The position numbers and the translations under genes were made by a program. Shown here piece after piece: positions 15,986 to 27,103 of a stretch of DNA of 64,000 nt. The stretch spans positions 17,636,545-17,700,544 of the forward strand of contig NC_081551.1 of assembly GCF_901000735.1 (NCBI RefSeq), given 5' to 3'. How positions within the stretch are numbered: position 1 is the first letter of the stretch; every line of letters starts with the position of its first letter. This stretch comes from Corylus avellana (Eukaryota > Streptophyta > Magnoliopsida > Fagales > Betulaceae). The notes under the pieces were generated by a model. That model ran no database searches and had not been told where the DNA came from. It worked only from the letters and a program-made list of their open reading frames with translations.

Positions 15986-16860
15986 ATTTCCATATCTCTC
16001 GTACGGAGATGGACAAAAGATGAAAATGAAACATTTCTCTTGAATCAATAATTGTTAAACTAAAAGAATCTAAAGGTTGGTTGGGACTGATACGTCAGCA
16101 TTGTATGATGGTTGTGAGATAAAAATGTGGTATATAACATTAATTGGAGTAAATATAATTAGAGTAATGTTACACACCACAAAAACTTCTCACAAGTTTC
16201 CTTCAAAATTAATGCGACAGGGTCTAGTGCCATTTGGATTAGTTTTTTGTTAAAAGAAATATTCAACAATTATTAAACCTTACCAAGTCAACTTTGTGAA
16301 ATACTAATGCAGTTATGTAGCAGTATTCAATATTGTTAACCCCATAATTTATTTTATCTGTGACACATTTTTGATCCTATTAAATATATTGTTCTGCAGA
16401 TGGAAGCAAAAGCTATAAAGGAAACTAGGGGCAATTTAATTATTTTAAACCATTAGATTATTGAATAAAATCTTTTTCAATTATGAAACAGAAAGGGCTG
16501 AATATGTTATTTTATTATATGTTTGTGGGAATTGCTAGTGGGTTTCTAGATGAGACTTTGTTTTCTGCAAAAATCTGAACGGAATCATTGACCAATAAAG
16601 AACTAATTGATAGAAAAAGATTTATGAATAAATGAAATGAAAGGGGCAGGGTGTCATTCCATTAATAAGCAAGACAAATATTAAGTGCACTTCTTGGTAG
16701 TTTCTTTTGAAACATGCAAAGTAAAAATCAAACACTTGAAGCAAAATTACAAAAGGGTCAACAGCTGGCCAATTTGAATCTGGAAATGGCCAATCTTTCC
16801 TTCGTATGAATCCTTCACAAAAGAGATGAAAGCTTCTACTCAGAATCAGAAACAACAGCG
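15986..16860. other. Intergenic DNA and promoter of the receptor-like kinase gene
   Basis: This is AT-rich sequence upstream of the kinase start. It must contain the promoter and 5' leader, but no element stands out clearly enough to name. Confidence 0.4.
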
Positions 16861-16872
16861 ATGAAGCTTTGA
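16861..16872 (+). promoter_or_regulatory. Three-codon upstream ORF overlapping the kinase start
   Basis: ATG AAG CTT TGA lies directly before the kinase ATG, and its stop shares one base with the main start (TGATG). If the leader contains this ATG, ribosomes could terminate and restart at the main ATG, which may tune translation. This is seen in the sequence; the regulatory effect is inferred. Confidence 0.45.
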
Positions 16873-18224
16873 TGGAGGACAAGAAAGCAAACATAGTTGC
16901 TGTTACAACAGTTGTTGCCCTCATTATTCTCATCATAGTTTCTCGTGTCGTTCTCGAGCTTTCCAAGGCTTTCTTCCTCATTTGCGGGGCGGGTGTTGCA
17001 GTGATTCTTGCTGTGTTTGCATACCTGATAATCAGACGCCATTATAACCGGAGGAGAATGTTGATGGAGTCAAGATTGGTCTCAGAAGGCAGAGAGCTTC
17101 GAACAGAGTACAGTTTTCTCAGGAAAGTTGCTGGGGTTCCGACAAAGTTCCGGCACAAGGATCTGGAGGAAGCAACGGATCATTTCCGGTCACTGGTAGG
17201 CCAAGGAGCTTCCGCAACCGTTTTCAAAGGGATCCTAAACGACGGCACTGCGGTTGCTGTGAAAAGGATTAACAATGGAGAGGAGCGCGGGGAGAAGGAG
17301 TTCAGATCGGAGGTTGCAGCCATTGCAAGCGTGCAGCATGTAAATCTCGTGCACCTTCTTGGGTATTGTTGCAGTCCTGGGATGCCTCGGCTTCTTGTTT
17401 ATGAGTTTATCCCAAATGGGTCTTTGGATTGTTGGATTTTCCCAAGAAGGGAAACCCAGAACCGGCGTGGCGGGTGCTTGTCGTGGGAGTCAAGGTACAG
17501 AGTTGCCGTTGATGTTGCTAAAGCATTGTCTTATCTCCACCATGATTGCCGGTCAAGGGTCTTACACCTTGATGTGAAGCCAGAAAATATACTTCTGGAT
17601 GAGAATTACAGAGCAATTGTGGCGGATTTCGGCCTCTCGAAGCTCATGGGAAAAGACCAAAGCAGAGTATTAACAACAATCAGGGGAACCAAAGGGTACT
17701 TGGCGCCAGAGTGGCTCTTGGAGCAGGGGGTTTCTGAAAAATCTGACATCTATAGTTATGGCATGGTCCTTCTAGAGATGATTGGAGGGCAGAGGAATGT
17801 TTGCTTGATAGGAAATGATGAAAACAGGGCTGAAAAGAAATGGCAATATTACCCTAAAATTGTGAATGAGAAAATGAGACAAGGGAAGCTGATGGAAGTT
17901 GTTGATCAAAGGGTACTTGAAGGTGGAGGCATTGATGAGAAGGAGGTGAGGAGATTGGTTTATGTAGCTTTGTGGTGCATACAGGAGAAGGCTAGGCTGA
18001 GGCCTACCATGGCTCGAGTGGTTGAGATGCTCGAAGGCCGGACCGCCGTCGACGAGCCGCCGGAGACTCGAATGATTATTGTTGATTTACTTTCAATAGA
18101 TGAAGATACCCCAGATGGTCATCACAGGAGAAAGATTGCTGCAATGGCACCACACCTAGTAGACTCTAATCTTCCTTCTACATCTACATGCTCTTTTGCT
18201 ATGTCTATTATATCCCCAAGGTAG
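16872..18224 (+). CDS. Receptor-like protein kinase without ectodomain (At5g20050-like)
   Basis: An intronless ORF of 450 residues starting MEDKKANIV. Two hydrophobic segments (about residues 6-26 and 34-54) precede a basic stop-transfer stretch (RRHYNRRR), so the protein is membrane-anchored with almost no extracellular part. The kinase domain spans about residues 100-390. It shows a modified glycine loop GQGASATVFKG, VAVKR with Lys131, HLDVKPEN with Asp234, DFG at 252-254 and LAPEW. The catalytic loop has HLD rather than HRD, so it is a non-RD kinase. SRLVSEGRELRTEYSFLRKVAGVPTK before the domain matches, from memory, Arabidopsis At5g20050. It should be an active Ser/Thr kinase of the plant RLK/Pelle family; its substrate is unknown. 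The next gene is the homologue of neighbouring At5g20060, which supports orthology. Confidence 0.93.
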   Translation: MEDKKANIVAVTTVVALIILIIVSRVVLELSKAFFLICGAGVAVILAVFAYLIIRRHYNRRRMLMESRLVSEGRELRTEYSFLRKVAGVPTKFRHKDLEEATDHFRSLVGQGASATVFKGILNDGTAVAVKRINNGEERGEKEFRSEVAAIASVQHVNLVHLLGYCCSPGMPRLLVYEFIPNGSLDCWIFPRRETQNRRGGCLSWESRYRVAVDVAKALSYLHHDCRSRVLHLDVKPENILLDENYRAIVADFGLSKLMGKDQSRVLTTIRGTKGYLAPEWLLEQGVSEKSDIYSYGMVLLEMIGGQRNVCLIGNDENRAEKKWQYYPKIVNEKMRQGKLMEVVDQRVLEGGGIDEKEVRRLVYVALWCIQEKARLRPTMARVVEMLEGRTAVDEPPETRMIIVDLLSIDEDTPDGHHRRKIAAMAPHLVDSNLPSTSTCSFAMSIISPR

Positions 18225-19855
18225 CTCCAACAATGAGAAACCTCTTGCTTCCCTCAGGATTGATTAAATTCTTCATACTATCAAGTTTTCATTCTTGTTC
18301 TTGGCAATTGTTTGCACATAATAGAGTATGATGACCATACTTGTTCAGTTTCTCCACACAGAATAATTTTTTCATAAATTATCTGCATAATTAGAATATA
18401 TTGGAAGTAATTTATCTGTTTCACAATATCTTTTGGGTAATCATCACATCAGAAGGCCCGCATGGGCTGTATGGGCTGTTGACATTATTGTGCAAGTAAA
18501 AGAAGGCAAGAGCCACCTACACACCCAATTAAGGCGTGCTGTACCTCCATAATTGATGTAGGGTTGGTGGTTGGAAACTTGGAAGTGGCGTGTTTGGTTG
18601 ACTTATGGGTTTATACCCGTTTGGATCAACTCAAACATGCCGATTTAGTTAAACAGATTAAATTCTTTAATTGTAATTAGTGGGTGATATGACACAATCC
18701 ACTTAATCCGTTCAATAAACAAGTCGAATTGGGTTGACCCGACACGAATAGCCCATTTAATAAATGGGTTGTGCTTGGTTGATCCAAACCTGATTCATTT
18801 GACCCGTTTCGACTTCTATATGAATTTAAATGTAAAATAATAATAATAATAAGAATACTAATAATAATGATTTATATGAGTTTATCAATTTTAAAAATGA
18901 ATTTATATAAATTTCAGCTTTTTAAGGTTTTGTCTTTTAAAATAATTAAATTTATACTAATTATGTGAATCAACCATAAATTAAGCAAGTTGACTCGGGA
19001 TTAACCCTTTTATCAAACAGGTTAATTTGGGCCAACTCAAATTTACAAAAACTCGATTATACAAAATCATAACTCTCTAATTTCATGTTGAGTTCATGTC
19101 GGATTCATATGTCGTTGAGTTTGATATCATATTAAATTACCATGTATTTCAAAGTATAAAGTAATGAAAAGTAAATTTAATCATTTAACTAATATTATAA
19201 CAAGGCATGTTATGTTTAAATGTGTAACAATATCAACTTGATGCAATCTTTTTTAAATGCGTTTAAATGTATGCATCTCCCATGCTACCAAATTAGGATT
19301 ATATGGGCTGAAAGTGACATGAGTAGCCAAGTTGCCTGTTGAGTGTTGTCAATGGTGGTGAGTTGTGGTGGCAAATGACAACAAATTGTAGCCTTATTGA
19401 CCCGCTACCTTGAGTCTCATTGGGTGGCTTTTAATTTTCAACAGGAAGAGTTGTTTTTTATCGAAATTTATACCAAGCCTTATGGAGGACTTTGAATGCA
19501 AATCATGATTGGAATTGTTAATTTCAGTCAATTGGTGCAAGTTTGGGGAAATCATATATAAAATGACAGATAAAAAGACAAATCGGAATCTTAAAACTAC
19601 CATTCCAACAACCAAAGAAGATGTTTAATTTTCTCCGGTTTCTTTCCTCTCTCTCTTTTGTTTTCTCATCTACCAAACGGAATGTTCATCTCTACAACAT
19701 CCTGCAGCCTCATCGGAGATATATTAGAAAGTATGGGTTTCAACTTGTCACCTTGAGAGCTTCAAGATGGTCTTTTTTGGCTTGGTGGATAATATTTTAC
19801 AACTCTATTAAAGCATTGTAAGTTGTGACACAAACCGATCACCAAAAAAACCACA
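18225..19855. other. Intergenic DNA with transposon-like words
   Basis: The 3' UTR of the kinase runs into AT-rich DNA. Around 18590-19100 words such as GGGTTGACCCGACACG, TTTGACCCGTTTCGAC and GTTGACTCGGGATTAACCC in both orientations suggest a decayed hAT-like non-autonomous element, but the ends could not be fixed. No gene is seen. Confidence 0.45.
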
Positions 19856-19857
19856 TA

Positions 19858-20139
19858 GGGTGGTAGTTTAATGGTCTCAAGGAAATCCCCATGAGGTTGG
19901 TCATATACTAGGCCTGCAATGGGAATCTCTTAGCTTATTAGTGTTAGTCACCTTATGCCCCATTGATGCCTTGATGGGGCGGGTGTTAAGTTATGGTTCG
20001 GTCGGTTTTGAGAGAATGCTTGCAGTTCTCACCGTTTAGGCCCCTCCTGAACGACACTCTGCGGGTTAGTGCAACTATAGTCACATTTAAGTAAGATATC
20101 TACAATTGGCCTTTCCTTTCAACTTTTTAATCTATAAAA

Positions 20140-20174
<35 letters not shown>
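19858..20174 (+). repeat. tRNA-derived SINE with (AAT)n tail
   Basis: It starts GGGTGGTAGTTTAATGGTC, which contains a good A-box (TAGTTTAATGG). It ends in an AAT repeat of about ten units (20143-20173), a usual tail for plant SINEs. A B-box-like GGTTCGGTCGG lies further in than normal. The body has structured GC-richer stretches unlike its flanks. No target duplication was identified. Confidence 0.55.
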
Positions 20175-20176
<2 letters not shown>

Positions 20177-20599
20177 TTTAAATAAAAAAAAAAAAGAAAA
20201 AAAAAAAAGAAAAGAAGAAAAGAAAAGAAACGAACGGGACCATCCTAGCTAAAAAACTGGGGAGAGGGGGGGGACCGGATTCCAGGCTCCTCAGTCCTCG
20301 CAATGGGATTGACTTGCGTATAGAACACCGTGGCCGAATTTTGGTCTCCACCAAGCAATTTTCAGCACGTGGCAGATGCATTTGTATTGTCGATTCCCAT
20401 CTAAATTCTAGCATAAAAAAGTTTCAAGGATTTGAATCGACGGTCCAAAATTCTGAAAGACGTATGAGTTTTGACCGCACTGCATTTTGTCCTTGGTGGC
20501 AATCGGCAGTCCTAGTAGGCCATCCGTGCGGTCACGATAGCAAGAAGTATGAAGCGACAAAACACACAAAATGATATATATTGACGACAGTTGAGGGGG

Positions 20600-22045
20600 G
20601 GAGAGAGAGAGAGAGATTGTGATGCCTCGGAGCCTCCGCAGCGATTGAGGTTGGTGTTAGTTTCTCAAACCCTAGATACCCATTTATGTTTTAGCTGTTT
20701 AATTTGTTTCCATTTCTGTCTTGTAATTTTGTATATGCAATATCGTATTTGTGCTTGTGTTTGGTCAGTGTGGAGTTACTAGGAGTTGAATTTTTGTTTA
20801 CCGAGTATTGGGTATAATTTGGTTTATTATCTTTTTATGTTATTTGAAATTTTGGATTTTTAGTTGTGTTTATGATGTTGATCAATATTTCTTGTATTTA
20901 TTGAAGATTTATTGTCAAGTTAAACAATTCCCTGATTCTTCAACCATGGGTTAAGCTGCCTCGGCAGGCTTGCCAATCTCCAGGAACTTTTTCATAGTGG
21001 CTCCATTCCAGGCCTCATATTTACTTCTTCAACATGATGCCCAAGATACCATTTTTAGGAAATTGACTAATGCTCACTTGTAGTATATTTTCATGATATG
21101 TAGGTGCTGTTTGGTTAGCAATTTGAAGGATTTTTTTTTTTTTTTTTTTGTATTGCTTCTCAAGCTATCAATCATCAAAGAAAATTTCGCTTTAAAAATC
21201 CATACCAGAGCTTTCGAAATGCTATCCACATGGTGCCTACATGTTTAGTATTACAATTCAGTAATGGGTAAATTAAATATATGGACAGCCTTACATGTCA
21301 GCATAAGCAAAATGCTATGGAAAATTAACTTTTATTTTCTAGAAAATTGATGTGCTTCCAAGCATCCAGATTGAAGTTTGTAATTTGCATGTATGCTAAT
21401 TGCAATATCGTGAATAACACAATGTTACAGTGTACAGTAGAAAAAATAAGGGAGAATAAATGGTTGACTGGAACTAGTAACTTAAGTTTTATTCAAATTA
21501 GTATCTTTTTTGTTCTGAATATAATTTATTCTGGGTTTTCATTTTTTTGTTTTCAGATCTATTTATGTGCTTAGTAACTCACATGGTTTAAAACTACCTA
21601 AATATTAAACAAACGAGAAGCATTTTATTTAAAATATTTAATGATGTACGTTTGGGTTTTCATCATAGGATAATCCTTAACATATCAACTTGGGATATTC
21701 TTTATAGTTTATTTATTTATTATTTTTATTTTTATTTTTATTGGTAAGTTATGCACATACCTGTAGAACCTACGACCTCACCATCCACTTGATTCTTACA
21801 GAGGAAGCTACATTTGAGCCAGAACTCATTGGCTGGGTATTCTGGATAGTGGGTCACCTAGTCTTAGTGGAGACCCTAGGTCACTGTAGCCACCAGGTGG
21901 GCACACTAGTGATTGTTGTTAAGAACACTATACATAATTGTATTCAGATAGCAAATGAGAACTTCTGTGTTTCTGTTGTGCAGGATCTGTGTTCTTCTCA
22001 ATTGCTATAGGTGGTTTGGTTAGTGCAGTTTTCTGGGGGGCTAAG
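20600..22045 (+). other. 5' leader region of the thioesterase gene with a large leader intron
   Basis: A GA-repeat (20597-20615) and the stretch GATGCCTCGGAGCCTCCGCA look like a first non-coding exon, with a donor at GATTGAG|GTTGGT near 20649. The next exon begins after the acceptor TTGTGCAG at about 21982, before the coding ATG at 22046. The frame upstream of that ATG stays open back to the acceptor and is hydrophobic, so an alternative N-terminus cannot be ruled out. Boundaries are inferred from splice signals. Confidence 0.5.
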
Positions 22046-24147
22046 ATGAGCTTTACTGGCCCTTCAGTGGGTTCTGGTTAGTTTATTTCCCTTGCTTTGT
22101 CTTGCTTTAGTCTGATAAAGATGAAGTTAATAGTTAGTGTACTTCTGTTATAGACTCATATATGCTCTTTGATTGTTTTTTGGCTGAATATATCTGGGTT
22201 TTCTTTGTGTGGAGGAGTGCATTGACCATACAAACTGAGTTTCTGTTCTTTTTATTTCTTCTCTTTGCTATTTATGGTAATTTCTACTTCAGGTGGTCGA
22301 ACTGCTAGAAGGGTATTTGAGTTTGGAAGAACCTATGTGGTGAGACCTAAAGGTAGACACCAAGCCACTGTAGTTTGGCTACATGGACTTGGTGATAATG
22401 GCTCAAGGTATTACCTTATTTCCCATTGCTTTGTGTAGTTGATGTTTAACCTGTTGTTCCTAGTATTGGTATATAGGTGGTTTTCCATTTTTATTAGATT
22501 GTGTTGTAATTTTGTTTTTCTAGTTTCTTCCTGGTTGGTCAGAGAAAAAGAGAGGAATTAATAAGTTTCAAATTTCTTTCCCATGGTTTGCATCCGCACT
22601 TATCTAGAGATTTATAATTCAGTTTTTTAACCTTTAGAATTTGAATTGTTAAAACAAGAATGACATTTGTATGTTTATGTGCGTGTGTTGTTGTATGTAA
22701 CAATTTCTAATTCCAAACTTTTCATATCTTCTCAACCCCCACCCCCGAGGTTTTGACTAGATAGCTATTTTGTTATTAAGGAAAAGAAAATCATGGCCAA
22801 AATCTTGTTGACCTCCAGTCCTTTAAGTACTGTGAGTCTCTCTGTTTATTTATATATATATTAGCTGCAGTTAAATTCATCTTCTAATTGATATACATAG
22901 GGGTCATGGCAGCATTGTGAATTGGGTAGAATCATAGAATACCATCCTCCTCCCTCCTCCCCCCCATCCAAAAAAAGAGAGGAAAATTATGGCATTGTTA
23001 ACATCAGTTCTTAAATAGAGGATGTTTTGAGTGTGTATGATTGGCTGTGTTTGCTGCCATAGGCTGATAGGTCAACACAATTTAAGTTGCGTTTTCAAGA
23101 TTCCAAAATGTCTTATGTTTGTTTGTGGTAACTTCAACTGTATTCTCAATACTGGTTTCCAATTTCAAAATATGTTATTTTGTCGAGCTTTAAGCCTAAT
23201 GCAAAGGTTTCCGTTTCACTTGGAACTGAATCAGCCCATTGTGTTTCCATTGTGTTTCTGTTATAGCTTTGCTTAAGTAAAGTTAAGTTTTCTCAGCACT
23301 CGTTTAAGATAAGGGCATTTTGAAATTCAAATATATCCGACTGGGAGGACCTACATTGGAATTTCCATTTCTAGTTCAACAGCGGTCTAATTTCTCATAT
23401 ATGTTTTGCTTTTCTTTTTGTTTTTCACAGCTGGTCCCAGCTATTGGAGACCCTTTCTCTTCCAAATGTAAGGATACGTAAATCTATTTATCAGGAACAA
23501 TTGCAACTTTTTATTTTTACATTCCGCTGATTGAAGGATGAATTCTGTTTCAGTAAACTTTCATGTACTATTCTGATTATAATATGCAGATCAAATGGAT
23601 ATGCCCTACTGCTCCTACCCAGCCAATTACTGTTTTTGGTGGCTTTCCTTCCACTGCTTGTAAGTATACTTGCTTTGGAAAACCTGATTATATTTGTTTT
23701 TCATTTTATGTCTTCATAATACCTGTTTGCTAAAATATGTAGAGGTTGTACTATGGATTTCAAAATTAGAAGGAAAAACTATGTAGAGTAGAAATTTTCT
23801 GTGAAGGAAGGAAGTGAAAGTGCTCTTTGTTGGGACCTGGAGTTTACTCCTATTGATACTAATCTGAAGTGCTAATATAATGCAAATCAGGGTTTGATGT
23901 GGGAGACCTGTCAGAAGATGCTCCTGATGATTTGGAGGGTTTGGATGCTGCAGCAGCACATGTTGCAAATTTGTTGTCAACAGAGCCCACTGACAGTAGG
24001 TTTCCTCTAGCAGCTTTGTAGAATGTGTGTGTGATGACGCTATAATCTTGGCAGTACCTTTACTGGTTGAAAAGTTTTCATGAATATTACAATTGATTGC
24101 TGGACATCTCTAGCGTTAGAATATTGCATCGGCTAGTCTAACTCTTA

Positions 24148-24188
<41 letters not shown>

Positions 24189-25753
24189 ATTTCAAGATGT
24201 CACTTTTGTTTTCCTTTATTTATGTTTTCTTGATGATCACGTGGAGCATAAGAACTTAAATGTTGCTGGTCTTGATAGAACTTGCAAACACTGTGTTTTA
24301 GATAATAATAGTTTTTAATGGGTTCCTTTATATGTACAAGCATTGTGTTTACGGGGTTATCAATTTTTTGAATTCCACACTAGGCTAAAAGGTTACTGTG
24401 TTGTCCTATGGATATGAATTTTTCACTTGTTGAAAACAAAGAACTCATGCATATTCAAAGACTAAACAAGGATATGGCATTCCTTATTTATGCCATTTTT
24501 AATTTAAATAATTATATTCCTTATTTATGCCATTCTTAATTTAAATAATTACATTTAAGTTTTCTTATGCCATTGACAGTGATGACTGCATTTTTTATGC
24601 TGCCATTCTTCTTAGAAACTAATGTATACTTACGAATGCTATGAGAAAGAAATTGGATGGATTTATTACCCATTGGATGTCCTATTGCAACCTTGGTTTT
24701 TTAATTTTGTGAAGTGCGGCTTATTTTGTTTCATAATTTTGATAGCGTTCTATGTATAACTTTTGCAGTTAAACTTGGCGTTGGAGGCTTCAGTATGGGT
24801 GCAGCTACTGCCCTATACTCTGCATCCTGCTTCACTCAAGGAAAATATGGGAACGGCAACCCATACCCAGCCAAATTAAGTGCAGTTGTTGGCCTGAGTG
24901 GCTGGCTTCCTTGTGCAAAGTTTGTATCAACAATTTGTCTTACTCATCTCACTTTTGCACTGTTTCTTTTTGCAATTAAGTTTGATACCTGTGGTTATGA
25001 GTTATACTCTTTTCAGGACCTTGGCTAACAAGTTACAAGGGGTGGACGAAGCTGCAAGGCGTGCTGCATCCTTGCCCATTTTGCTCTGTCATGGCAAAGG
25101 TATTCATAATTTTTTGTCATATTCAAACGTTACGTTTGGGGTTTTATTTTCATTTAATTGTGAAACACGCCAAATGTTTGGAGTGGAGATAAGTTGCTTC
25201 ATACTTTGGGGGGTATTGTTGTAGCTCAATATTTTCAAGTTCTTGGTTGCTGAGACCATGGAAATTTAACTAAGACTAGAAACTTATATTTTTTAATTTG
25301 CCTTGTTGTGAAACAATTTGTGCTAGAATGCTCATCATCAATACCATAGATGTCATGCCAGTGGTAGTTCCATCCTTTGCATTGCTCAAGGGTTTTCCAT
25401 AATTTAAGCACTGACATGGCAGCTATTATGGTTTACGCTGCAGCAATTTGTGAAATGATGCAGATATGGTTTGTTTCAGGTGATGATGTGGTTCCTTATA
25501 AATTTGGTGATAAATCCTCACGAACCCTGGGTTCAAGTGGATTTCAGGACGTGTCATTCAAAAGCTATAATGGGTATGTAGTAGGAGATTCCTAGCAGCT
25601 GAAGCAATTGTTAATTTTGATAAATAGGGAGCAATTTTACGAGTATTTTGCTTGAATATCCACAGGCTTGGCCACTACACAATCCCTGAAGAGATGGATG
25701 AACTCTGTGGTTGGCTAACTTCAAAGTTGGGGCTTGAGGGGAGCTCTTCATAA
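22046..25753 (+). CDS. Acyl-protein thioesterase (At5g20060-like alpha/beta hydrolase)
   Basis: Nine coding exons join in frame: 22046-22076, 22293-22407, 23431-23467, 23590-23659, 23891-23995, 24769-24919, 25017-25099, 25480-25573, 25666-25753. They give 257 residues, about the usual family length. The protein is an alpha/beta hydrolase of the phospholipase/carboxylesterase type. Its homologues remove palmitoyl groups from cysteines of membrane-associated proteins and act in the cytosol. Motifs are VVWLHGLGDNGSSWSQLL (oxyanion region), GGFSMGAA with nucleophile Ser128, HGKGDDVVP with acid Asp199, and LGHYTIP with His232, so the triad is complete. The starting MSFTGPSVGSGGRTARR matches the serine/glycine-rich head of plant members. 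All introns are GT/AG. It follows the At5g20050-like kinase in the same orientation. Confidence 0.95.
24153..24186. repeat. (TC)n microsatellite in a thioesterase intron
   Basis: A TC dinucleotide run of about 17 units lies within the intron between coding exons 5 and 6. Confidence 0.85.
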
Positions 25754-26029
25754 GATGTTGTAATTTGTAAATCTTGAGTGAGAGCAAGCGAGCAAGGAAA
25801 AGACAAAAGAGGGAACATTTGTCTACCGTTCTAAGCAACAAAAGTGGGTTGCCAATTGTGGTTTGGGGTATTGTGATAAACACATTACTTTGTCATTGGT
25901 CTCTAGTATTTAATATTATTATTTTGGCGGGCTGGCACCTAGCTAAACCATGTGTATGTGAATTATAATGGCATTTATTTGGGTCATTATTAAGCTGTTT
26001 GGAATTTATTTTTTGGCATCCCATCTTAT

Positions 26030-26552
26030 GAAAGGGTCTTCTGAGTGGTCGTTGCACAAAACAAGAGTTTTGTGTAACCCACTCAGAGTTTGACGCATCA
26101 ACATTGAAGAAAAATTGCAAAAAAATATGTGAGCAAAACACTGGATTGTTTCTCTCAGACACCACACGCATTCACCGCTGCCGCCGACGTTGCCTCTAGT
26201 GGAGAGAGAGGGAGAGAGATCCCGTTGTTGGTGGGTGGCCACGGGAGAGAGAGGAGAGAAATCCGGCCGCTGAGGGTGGATCGCGGCCATCCCCCAGGTC
26301 GCCCATGGGGTGGCCGCACGCCACCCCAGCCACTTCTGGGGTGGCGCGCAACCACCCCTGACACTCTCATGAGTTGTTGCTCCTCCCCTTCATCCTTCTA
26401 ATTTTCCTTCTATTTTTTTTTTTTTAATGAGAAAAGATGAATTATTTTGGTATTCTGTTCTCATTTTAAGTTTGTGTAATAAGCTGATGTGGCAGTTGCT
26501 GAATGATGTGCACAAAACTCGTCTATGCACTGACCACACTGAAATTATTCTT
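26030..26552. mobile_element. Mutator-like MITE with GC-rich GGTGGC core and 9-bp duplication
   Basis: The element is flanked by CCATCTTAT at 26021-26029 and 26553-26561. The left arm (TTCTGAGTGGTCGTTGCAC, GAGTTTTGTG, CCCACTCAG, TTTGACGCATCAAC) pairs with the inverted right arm (TTTCAGTGTGGTCAGTGCA, GAGTTTTGTG, CATTCAGCAACTGCCACATC). The centre (about 26265-26360) is GC-rich with GGGGTGGCC/GCCACCCC. It lies just downstream of the thioesterase gene. The arms are related to those of 10663-11233. It encodes nothing. Confidence 0.85.
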
Positions 26553-27103
26553 CCATCTTATACCTTCTCCATCACCAGATTCACCACCACCATCAAATCC
26601 AATTTTGAGACGATACACAAGTCATGGTAGGGTACGCAGCGAGACTTGCACTCTGGTACTCCATGAACTAAACTTAATTTTTTCCAAAAAGCTTGGATTA
26701 AATTAAAATGAAGTAAAATCTTAAGAACTAAATTTAATTTTTTCCAACCAAAAAAAAAAAAACACTTTGTTAAAACAATTAACAGCACTCATTTTTTCCA
26801 AACCAAGAAAGAGGTTCACCAAAATGCTTCAAGAAATTGGAAGCAGACAGCCATATTCTTTTATTTCCAAGCTCGTGAGATACATTACAGAATATTCAGA
26901 TAGAGAGACAATTTCCGACTTCCAAAAAGGCCCGTACAAACCAATTACAACAACCTACACCTACTTCGTAGTCATATCTTTCAGTTCTAAACAATTGAAA
27001 TAAACATGAAAGACAAATAGTGGTAGAATGAGGAAAAAAAATAATGAAAAATCGAATCAAACAATGGTTTCAGAAGTGGAAGATTCTTTTCCCCGGTTCA
27101 GTA

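Noticed and set aside
20178..20414. Minus-strand open frame ending in a Phe-rich run
   Set aside because: The Phe run is a poly-A tract read in reverse and the rest resembles no protein.
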